Shown one piece after another: positions 15,380 through 21,349 of a stretch of 25,281 bases of DNA. The position numbers and the translations under genes are program-made. Every line of letters begins with the position of its first letter. Positions within the stretch are counted from its first letter, which is position 1. Origin of the DNA: CAZCWX01 sp964502465. GTDB lineage: Bacteria > Desulfobacterota > Binatia > Bin18. The stretch lies in the NCBI GenBank assembly GCA_964502465.1, contig CAZCWX010000699.1:1-25281 (forward strand), read 5' to 3'. Below the pieces are notes generated by a model. The model was not told the DNA's origin, did no database searches, and was given only the letters and a program-made list of their open reading frames with translations.

Positions 15380-16600
15380 ATGATCACTCTCGCCGATATA
15401 CAAGCCGCACGTACCCGGATTGGGGCAGCGCTGTACTATTCCCCTTGTGCCTATTCGGAGACAGTCAGCCGCATGGCGGGAGCCCGCGTGCTCTTTAAGC
15501 TTGACAACTTGCAAATGACTGGCTCCTTCAAAGAACGCGGCGCACTCAACAAACTCTTGTCGTTGAGTCCAGAGGAGCGGGCCAAAGGAGTGATTGCCGC
15601 AAGTGCAGGGAATCACGGTCTGGCAGTCGCGTTCCACGCGCAGCGGTTAGGCATGCAGGCAACTATTGTGATGCCGCGCTTTGCTCCCCTAGTGAAAGCA
15701 TCCTGGGCACAGCGCTATGGTGCCGAGGTCATCCTCACAGGTATGGACTTCGACGAGGCTCTGGCTGAAGCGCGGCGATTACAAAACGAGCGTGGCAGCG
15801 TCTTCATCCCTGCGTTCGATGACTATGAGGTCATCGCTGGTCAGGGTACGCTCGGCCTGGAATTGCTCGAACAGGCAGGGGACATGGAGGCGGTGCTCGT
15901 GCCGGTTGGTGGGGGCGGATTGATTGGTGGTATTGCTGTGGCTCTGAAGGAAAGTGGGTTTCGTGGTCGGATCATCGGCGTGCAGGCAGAACGCATCCCA
16001 GGCATGAAGACGGCGCTTCAATCAGGTATGCCTGTTGTTATCGCCCCAGCATCGACGCTCGCTGACGGGATTGCCGTGCGGCGAGTGGGAAACCTGACAT
16101 TCTCACTCGTGCAACGCTATGTGGACGAGATTGTCACGGTCAGTGAGACAGAACTTGCTCACGCGATCCTATTGTTATTAGAGAACGAGAAGACCGTCGT
16201 CGAAGGGGCAGCAGCAACGACGCTCGCCGCGCTGCTAAACCGCCCTCTCCAACTGACTGGGCAAACCGTTGTGCTCGTGCTGTCCGGTGGCAATATCGAT
16301 GTCAATGTAATTGCCCGTGTCATCGAAAAAGGGTTAGTCCAGGAAGGGCGACTGGTGCGCCTGAGTCTCATTGTTCCGGATCGACCCGGTGCGCTCGCGC
16401 GAGTCTGTACGTTAGTAGCGGATCAAGGCGCCAACATTCAGGAGATTGCGCACACGCGAGGATTTAGTCGCGCGGAGATTGGCGAGTCGGCCATTACCTT
16501 AACACTAGAGACACACGGGCCAGCACACATCACCACAGTGATCTCAGCGTTACGCGTCGCCGGCTACCAGGTGAGTGAAGAAAAATCGCAGCCGATGTAG
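15380..16600 (+). CDS. ilvA: threonine dehydratase (threonine ammonia-lyase) with C-terminal ACT domain
   Basis: This PLP-dependent enzyme deaminates threonine to 2-oxobutanoate, the entry step to isoleucine; serine is often also used. The PLP lysine is Lys51 in TGSFKERGA. The phosphate-binding loop GGGGLIGG spans 177-184 and SGGNID 302-307. A single ACT regulatory domain (about 325-400, LSLIVPDRPGALARV) suggests allosteric control by amino acids. The length of 406 residues matches the short IlvA/TdcB form with one ACT domain. The start chosen is the ATG at 15380, where homology begins; the frame continues about 300 bases upstream inside the membrane-protein gene but that part is not conserved-looking. 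The ribosome-binding site is modest (GAGG very close to the start), so translation may depend on the upstream gene. Confidence 0.95.
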   Translation: MITLADIQAARTRIGAALYYSPCAYSETVSRMAGARVLFKLDNLQMTGSFKERGALNKLLSLSPEERAKGVIAASAGNHGLAVAFHAQRLGMQATIVMPRFAPLVKASWAQRYGAEVILTGMDFDEALAEARRLQNERGSVFIPAFDDYEVIAGQGTLGLELLEQAGDMEAVLVPVGGGGLIGGIAVALKESGFRGRIIGVQAERIPGMKTALQSGMPVVIAPASTLADGIAVRRVGNLTFSLVQRYVDEIVTVSETELAHAILLLLENEKTVVEGAAATTLAALLNRPLQLTGQTVVLVLSGGNIDVNVIARVIEKGLVQEGRLVRLSLIVPDRPGALARVCTLVADQGANIQEIAHTRGFSRAEIGESAITLTLETHGPAHITTVISALRVAGYQVSEEKSQPM

Positions 16601-16612
16601 GGCGGATCAACT

Positions 16613-17074
16613 TTACGGTTCTTCGCTTGCCATCCCCCTCCACCCCTTTATGGCTGTGCTCAACGGCTCGACCAAGTCCTCAGGTAAGCCCACTTTATTA
16701 CTGATCGTGACGTAGGAGCCGTTCGGTTCGCTAAAAAAGACCCCACTCACAACTCTCTTGCTCCCAATCGTTCGCTCGGCCTCTAAACGAAAGTATTTTC
16801 CTCGTGGGCCATTGATGTCAAATTCATCTCCACTACTCACCACCTCCCATCCCTTCTGCGGAGCGACCTCGCGCAGGATCTCCACCGCTTCCTCAGGAGG
16901 GACTGGGAAGTGCTGTCGATCACCAGCCGCCGAGTCACCTCCCAATCCTGGGACGACAGATTTCACCGTGCTACAACTGCTCAGGCTGACGAGATACCCC
17001 CAACACAGGAGGATGACCCACACTCTGACACAAGGAGTTTGTACAATCACTGCGGCAACGGCTCCTTTCTTCAC
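16613..17074 (-). CDS. small lipoprotein of unknown function
   Basis: I do not recognise this protein of up to 153 residues. The hydrophobic segment VWVILLCWGYLVSLSSC ends in a lipobox (LSSC), so it should be a periplasmic or outer-membrane lipoprotein. The mature part has one compact alpha-beta domain (FPVPPEEAVEILREVAPQKG, then GSYVTISNKVGLPEDLV). The start is uncertain. The GTG at 17074 gives a long N-terminus and has no clear ribosome-binding site. The GTG at 17050 has AAAGGAG 11 bases upstream and gives a more typical signal. It follows the SDR stop codon by 5 bases on the same strand, so it is probably translationally coupled to that gene. It is convergent with ilvA, with a 12-base gap. 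Confidence 0.75.
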   Translation of the reverse strand: MKKGAVAAVIVQTPCVRVWVILLCWGYLVSLSSCSTVKSVVPGLGGDSAAGDRQHFPVPPEEAVEILREVAPQKGWEVVSSGDEFDINGPRGKYFRLEAERTIGSKRVVSGVFFSEPNGSYVTISNKVGLPEDLVEPLSTAIKGWRGMASEEP

Positions 17075-17079
17075 GTGTG

Positions 17080-17868
17080 TTAGTATGCTGATAACCCACC
17101 ATCTGCAGGAATGATAGCGCCAGTAATCATCCGTGACTCATCCGAGGCTAAGAAGAGCGCAACGTTCGCAATATCTTCAGGTTGACCGGTAGCGAAAGGG
17201 TACTGTTTCCAGTCTACTTTAATTGCTCGGGTTTGGGGAATCGTCCCCGGCTGTTCTATGTTCTCGCCGAAGCGCTGTTTGACTCGCTCGGTCAGCACCA
17301 CACCTGGGCAGATGGCATTCGCCCGAATGCCATCTTGCGCATAAGTACCAGCAAGAGACTTGGTCAACGCAATAATGCCACCCTTCGCTGCGGTATAGAC
17401 ATGGATGGGAAACGCACCGCGCAGCGCAACCACCGACGACATATTGATGATCGCACCGCCACCGGCTTTGGTCAGTTCAGGGATACCATGGCGACAGCAC
17501 AGGAAGGTCCCCAGTAGATCCAGCGATTGAGTATGGTTCCATACCAGCGCCAGATCTACGTCTGTCACACGAGTGTCCTCGACAATCGACCCACCCGCAC
17601 AGTTGTACAGCACATCAAGCTTCCCATAGCGCGCGACAGTTTGCTGTATGGCGTTTTTGACGCTCTCCTCTTTGGTGACGTCTGTCTCGATAAACGTCGC
17701 ATCGCCACCAGCTTCGCGCACCATCTGCTCGCTTGCACGACCAAGGTCTGGTTTGAGTTCAGCAATGACAACCTTTGCACCTTCCCGGGTAAAAAGACGA
17801 GCCGCCTCTCGGGCAATGCCTGATCCTGCACCAGTAATAAACGCGACTTTTCCTTGGAGTCGCCCCAT
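17080..17868 (-). CDS. SDR-family oxidoreductase
   Basis: This is a 262-residue classical short-chain dehydrogenase/reductase. The dinucleotide motif TGAGSGIA spans residues 12-19, NCAGG 89-93, the catalytic Ser is in INMSS (144-145), and YTAAK gives Tyr158 and Lys162. The ending ITGAIIPADGGLSAY is the usual C-terminal SDR signature. An inserted loop (VKQRFGENIEQPGTIPQTRA, about 195-214) lies in the substrate-binding region and is longer than in FabG. Asp or Glu after the second strand (IAELKPD) suggests NAD preference. The start has GGAGG 9 bases upstream. It lies 106 bases after the small coiled-coil protein gene on the same strand. Confidence 0.93.
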   Translation of the reverse strand: MGRLQGKVAFITGAGSGIAREAARLFTREGAKVVIAELKPDLGRASEQMVREAGGDATFIETDVTKEESVKNAIQQTVARYGKLDVLYNCAGGSIVEDTRVTDVDLALVWNHTQSLDLLGTFLCCRHGIPELTKAGGGAIINMSSVVALRGAFPIHVYTAAKGGIIALTKSLAGTYAQDGIRANAICPGVVLTERVKQRFGENIEQPGTIPQTRAIKVDWKQYPFATGQPEDIANVALFLASDESRMITGAIIPADGGLSAY

Positions 17869-17974
17869 AACAATATTCCTCCTTTTTTCTCCCTCGATAA
17901 TGAGACCACACAGAGAAAGGAGCAGCTTTCCCTGGCTGCCCCTCCATCATCTAGAGAACAGGCTCCATTATCCG

Positions 17975-18307
17975 TCACGAAGAGACCGCACGAACGACCG
18001 ATTCGTAGGACTCAGGAACTTCTCCTTTCTCAAGCGCTTCCAGTTCATCGTTGACGACGCGCAACACGCGGGCGAGGTACTCCTTGCGCCATTGCTCTCG
18101 CTCCTCAGCAACTTGCGGAGTAGGCCTGTACGTCTCAATGTCTTGACAGGCGAATATTCCTTTGGCTTCGAGCAGCCGCTCGACCGTATCGAGCCGTTCG
18201 CGTAAGACCGCCACTTCGCCAGCCAGTGCCATCGTAATCGCCAAGACCTTGTCCACCTGCGGATCGGCAAAAAACGTTGGTCGTCGTCCCTTGGCCTTCT
18301 TTGGCAT
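17975..18307 (-). CDS. small predicted coiled-coil protein of unknown function
   Basis: This 110-residue protein is not recognised. It has a basic start (MPKKAKGRRPTFF), a long amphipathic helix with heptad-like leucines (AVLRERLDTVERLLEAKG, about residues 33-50), and a second charged helix (EYLARVLRVVNDELEALEKG, about 75-94). There are no membrane segments or cysteine clusters apart from Cys54. A GGGAG element precedes the ATG. It starts only 15 bases after the stop of the methyltransferase gene on the same strand, so the two are very likely cotranscribed. An oligomerising partner of the methyltransferase is possible but is only inference. Confidence 0.75.
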   Translation of the reverse strand: MPKKAKGRRPTFFADPQVDKVLAITMALAGEVAVLRERLDTVERLLEAKGIFACQDIETYRPTPQVAEEREQWRKEYLARVLRVVNDELEALEKGEVPESYESVVRAVSS

Positions 18308-18322
18308 CTTCGCTCCCTCGCC

Positions 18323-19477
18323 CTACTTCACGGCCCCAAACACAAACCACTGACCTCCACCACCAAAATCTCCGCCCTGAAAGAGACCAGTACGCGATCG
18401 CGCCGCTTTGAAGGCGCTCGGGATAGCCGTTTGAATCACTTTATCTGCAGCAAATCCCTCCTCAGCCGCAAGTGCGACTAAATCCATATCGTGCAGAGTG
18501 CCCCAGAAAGGTTCGTTGTTGTTATAGGTGTCCCAGTCGAGCATGAATGCATTATAGGGATCCATGCCTTGATACTGTGGCACCTCAACATGGAACATCA
18601 TCCCGCCTGGAACGAGCAGACGATAACACTCACGCATGATACCGCGGATGGCTACACTCGAAGTTTCGTGTAAAAGAATATGCGAAACAATAAGGTCGAA
18701 GGAACCATCGGCAAAATTGGTACGCTCAGCATTCTGCTGTGAAAAATGCGCACGCTTACCAAGCGCCTCAGCACGCGCATGCGCATAGCGCAGCATCGGG
18801 GCTCCGACATCGATAGCATGCACCACAGCCTCAGGGTAGGCATCGACATATGGGAGCGTACTGTGGCCGACCGAGCAGCCCATATCGAGCATTTTGCGAG
18901 GACAGAGGGCCGGATACGTCACTTTCAGATAAGCGGCAAGCGACTGACCGAGGTCGTCATTGAAAGGACCCATACGGCCCATGGCATAGATGTGCACCGC
19001 CCGGTCATAGATCGCGCCAGCGGCGAGGTCATCTAACCCGTTTTCGCTATGGTACCCACCTGGCATACAGTGAATATCAACGGCGGTGTGATACGCGGGA
19101 ATTTCGAGATCTGGATTGAGTGAGAGCGATCCTAGAGTGCTCCCATTTGTTCCTGCCCGAACGCTGAGTTCAGGCAACTGACGTTCAACACTCGCGGCAA
19201 CCGCGTCCCACATCATCTCCTGGCTGGTACGTTGCAATGCACTCCACGTTTGGTAGTACGGCTCGTCTTTCATGACGCGGCGCACCTCGTGACGAGTCTG
19301 AGGAGTATATTTGTATTCCCGCTCAAAGCGCGGCTTGGCACGTTTCTCGTACACGATCTTATTGCCAGGCGATACCTTGATTGCAAGGTGTACTTTGAGG
19401 CTTTGTACAAAGTTTTGCCGGGCCTGTTCGTCATGGGTAGCCTGCGGCAACATAGAATGCTGAGTTTGCTCGTACAT
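18323..19477 (-). CDS. class I SAM-dependent methyltransferase
   Basis: This 384-residue protein has a C-terminal class I methyltransferase domain. Motif I is MLDMGCSVGHSTLPYVDAYP, the acidic end of strand 2 is HAIDVGAPML, the motif near strand 4 is GSFDLIVSHILLHE, and the post-II segment is LLVPGGMMFHVEVP. The N-terminal half (residues 1-200) is a separate helical region (HEVRRVMKDEPYYQTWSAL) with no motif I recognise, so substrate specificity cannot be given. The start chosen is the ATG at 19477, because AGGAGG lies 7 bases upstream; the frame extends to 19534 without such support. It heads a minus-strand cluster with the coiled-coil protein, SDR and lipoprotein. Confidence 0.92.
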   Translation of the reverse strand: MYEQTQHSMLPQATHDEQARQNFVQSLKVHLAIKVSPGNKIVYEKRAKPRFEREYKYTPQTRHEVRRVMKDEPYYQTWSALQRTSQEMMWDAVAASVERQLPELSVRAGTNGSTLGSLSLNPDLEIPAYHTAVDIHCMPGGYHSENGLDDLAAGAIYDRAVHIYAMGRMGPFNDDLGQSLAAYLKVTYPALCPRKMLDMGCSVGHSTLPYVDAYPEAVVHAIDVGAPMLRYAHARAEALGKRAHFSQQNAERTNFADGSFDLIVSHILLHETSSVAIRGIMRECYRLLVPGGMMFHVEVPQYQGMDPYNAFMLDWDTYNNNEPFWGTLHDMDLVALAAEEGFAADKVIQTAIPSAFKAARSRTGLFQGGDFGGGGQWFVFGAVK

Positions 19478-19563
19478 AGGACAACCTCCTGCGGTGTTCT
19501 CCAATGTCGTTCGCCTTTTAAGAGCGTCTAGCAAAATACCGAACCCCGCTGCCCCTGTCGGAT

Positions 19564-19624
19564 AAATCCCCCCGTGCTTTGCACTTCCCCCCTTTCACAA
19601 AGGGGGAAGCGCGGGGGGATTTTT
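19564..19624. repeat. C/G-rich inverted repeat followed by T-run
   Basis: AAATCCCCCC (19564-19573) pairs with GGGGGGATTT (19613-19622). The inner CTTCCCCCCTTT (19584-19595) pairs imperfectly with AAAGGGGGAAG (19599-19609). The right arm ends in TTTTT. It resembles the dispersed repeat in many bacterial genomes that generates spurious peptides such as FVKGG. It could terminate plus-strand transcription. Confidence 0.65.
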
Positions 19625-19719
19625 CTCTATCGTAACGTTTGCATTCTGTTAGAGGTTCTAAGACCACGGATAGTCTTTCCGTTACTTCCCGTAGCAGATC
19701 AAACCTAGAGGAGCAAGCC

Positions 19720-19929
19720 TTACCCCAGGGCCACGCTACAGGAGGGCACAAGGAGGGATACTTCTGCAGGTTGACAGGAGTGAAGGTTAAGAGAAACAAA
19801 AGATGCTTTAGGGAAGAGGTGTGTGAGCAGAGAGGTTTTTCCAACTTGCCGGGCGCCGGTCAGCAGCACGGCAGGAAAATGCCGAGCGAGATCGAGAATA
19901 TGACTCGATAAACTCCTTTCAATCCAGAT
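19720..19929 (-). pseudogene. N-terminal remnant of an AAA_14/DUF4143-type ATPase
   Basis: On the minus strand a continuous frame from about 19929 reads WIERSLSSHILDLARHFPAV then LLTGARQVGKTSLLTHLFP. It then runs FVSLNLHS before losing similarity and reaching TAA at 19722-19720. This matches the beginning of the widespread ATPases with an AAA_14 and a DUF4143 domain: IxR at the start, a Walker A of the form GARQVGKTSLL, and a FVSLDLP-like strand. The codon where such proteins begin (ATG before Trp) is ATC here, no other start is evident, and the remaining 350 or so residues are missing. It is therefore a decayed fragment. Family members are often toxin-antitoxin-like or laterally moving genes. 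Confidence 0.72.
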
Positions 19930-19990
19930 AGTTAGACATTATAGCCCTAAAAGCTGAATTATCCAGCCTTCGAGCGCTGTATAGCCAAGG

Positions 19991-20018
19991 TCTTCTCTGC
20001 TGCGCTAGGCAGAGAAGA
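19991..20018. repeat. perfect 10-bp hairpin upstream of the GNAT gene
   Basis: TCTTCTCTGC (19991-20000) and GCAGAGAAGA (20009-20018) are exact complements around an 8-base loop. A TTGTGTTT stretch follows. It could be a weak terminator isolating the acetyltransferase operon, or an operator. The sequence does not decide. Confidence 0.6.
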
Positions 20019-20130
20019 TTGTGTTTGACAGTCCGCAGCTTTTATAGCCGTTTACCCCCTTTTTTGCTATGGAAGTTCAGCGTAACAATGGGGAAGTGTA
20101 TTCCTTACTCAAAACGCCGAGGGGAGCGGT

Positions 20131-20688
20131 ATGTTAGAAGAGTATCCAAAGGAGCTTGTTCTCAAAGACGGCGCACGGGTGACCCTGCGCCCACTTGAGC
20201 GCGGAGATGCTGAGCAGCTTGTCGCTTTCTTTCAACACATCCCTGAAGACGACCGCTGGTATCTGCGGCATGACGTCGGTGACACTGAAACCGTTCGTCG
20301 TTGGGCGCTTGAGGTCGACTATGAACGGGTCATCCCTATCATTGCCCTTTGCCAGGGGCAAATCGTCGGAGACGCAACGCTCCACCGCCGCTGTTATGGC
20401 AGTAGCCGACATGTCGGCAAGGTGCGGATTGTTATTGATCCAGCGTATCGCTCGAAACGGCTCGGCACCTGGATGATGCTCGATCTCGTCCAGTTAGCGA
20501 CAGGTCTTGGATTGGAAAAACTTCTGGCCGAGATCGTCAGTAGTGAAACAGCCGCGCTCAGAGCGTTCCGCCGGCTCGATTTTGTCCGCGAAGGTGTCAT
20601 CCCTGAACTCCATAAAGACCCAACCGGACAGGAATGTGATCTCGTTATCATGGTCAAAAACCTGGCGCCGACGTGGACCGATTTTTAA
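20131..20688 (+). CDS. GNAT acetyltransferase resembling protein-lysine acetyltransferase (Pat) catalytic domains
   Basis: This is a 185-residue single-domain GNAT enzyme that transfers acetyl from acetyl-CoA. The opening YPKELVLKDGARVTLRPLER is the pattern of the catalytic domain of Pat-type protein-lysine acetyltransferases (LKDGTRVxxRPIRPED). There is no ADP-forming acyl-CoA synthetase or cyclic-nucleotide domain attached. Motif A with the acetyl-CoA pyrophosphate loop is VRIVIDPAYRSKRLGTWMM (residues 98-116), and FRRLDFVREGV near 146 is motif B. GAGGGGAG precedes the ATG. The next GNAT gene begins 4 bases after its stop codon, and the transglycosylase overlaps that, so all three are coupled. 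A protein target is inference; a small-molecule target cannot be excluded. Confidence 0.9.
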   Translation: MLEEYPKELVLKDGARVTLRPLERGDAEQLVAFFQHIPEDDRWYLRHDVGDTETVRRWALEVDYERVIPIIALCQGQIVGDATLHRRCYGSSRHVGKVRIVIDPAYRSKRLGTWMMLDLVQLATGLGLEKLLAEIVSSETAALRAFRRLDFVREGVIPELHKDPTGQECDLVIMVKNLAPTWTDF

Positions 20689-20692
20689 CCCC

Positions 20693-21349
20693 GTGAACGC
20701 GCTCGCTTCTCACAACAACCATCCCACCCTCCAGGAAAGTACCCTTTCCTCCCCCCAAGGGACGATACGGCTCCTGAGTACCTGTTTGCCTGCTTTCCTG
20801 CGTACCCTGACCCTAGAAGAAGGCATTGGGCGTTTTGCCCGTTACCGGTCGATTATTTCTGGTATCACCACGCTCGAGACAGTTGCCGCCTTGCCCGATG
20901 CCAACGTGACGATCGCACTTTCTCCGACCAGACAGATTATTGGCTATATCGAGTGCAGTTACCCAGACCCAGTCGAAGGCTGGCGCGACAATGCGGATGG
21001 TCTCTGTTATGAGTTAGGCGCAATCGAGGTCAGCCGGAACTGGCGCTGCCTGGGTCTCGCGCGTGCGATGACCGTCTTGATTCTTACTGACCCGTTCATT
21101 GAGACAAAAATATTTTTTCTCACTGGCTACTGTTGGCATTGGGATCTAGACCAGACAGGGTTATCGGCTTACGCTTACCGCAACATGCTGGTGCGACTGT
21201 TTCAACCATACGGTTTTCGCGTGTATCTGACCACGAATCCAGAGATTACTATGTCCTCAGCGAATGTGTTGATGGCCCGCATCGGCAACCAGGTCACTTC
21301 AACTCAGGTTGAACGATTTCAAAAAATGTTGTTTAGCTTTGAAAGATGA
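20693..21349 (+). CDS. AcuA-like GNAT acetyltransferase
   Basis: This is a 218-residue protein strongly resembling AcuA of the Bacillus acetoin-utilisation locus, which acetylates and inactivates acetyl-CoA synthetase. Matching segments are IIGYIECSYPDPVEGWRD (82-99), YELGAIEVSRNWRCLGLA (106-123, covering the acetyl-CoA loop), YCWHWDLDQTGLSAYAYRNM (146-165), and the C-terminal MSSANVLMARIGNQV. The start chosen is the GTG at 20693, four bases after the preceding stop; the frame is open much further upstream but that part overlaps the first GNAT and is not family-like. Its TGA overlaps the ATG of the transglycosylase gene (ATGA). No acs or acu genes are in the window. Confidence 0.87.
   Translation: MNALASHNNHPTLQESTLSSPQGTIRLLSTCLPAFLRTLTLEEGIGRFARYRSIISGITTLETVAALPDANVTIALSPTRQIIGYIECSYPDPVEGWRDNADGLCYELGAIEVSRNWRCLGLARAMTVLILTDPFIETKIFFLTGYCWHWDLDQTGLSAYAYRNMLVRLFQPYGFRVYLTTNPEITMSSANVLMARIGNQVTSTQVERFQKMLFSFER

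Larger units (their letters stand above)
19478..20130. other. 653-bp region without an intact gene
   Basis: The region holds the upstream area of the methyltransferase gene, a C/G-rich inverted repeat (19564-19624), a decayed ATPase fragment on the minus strand (19720-19929), a perfect 10-bp hairpin (19991-20018), and the leader of the GNAT gene starting at 20131. The short ORFs on either strand look non-coding apart from the ATPase remnant. Confidence 0.75.

Noticed and set aside
19518..19844. 108-codon minus-strand ORF across the C/G-rich hairpin
   Set aside because: Its C-terminal part is translated from the inverted repeat (FVKGG-type peptide). It is in a different frame from the ATPase remnant and has no family-like pattern.
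19929..19980. An intact start for the ATPase fragment
   Set aside because: The ATG just upstream on the minus strand is out of frame with the Walker A reading frame, so the fragment has no supported start.
20025..20060. TTGACA upstream of the GNAT gene as a promoter
   Set aside because: The AT-rich TTTATA follows after only about 10 bp, too close for a sigma-70 promoter.
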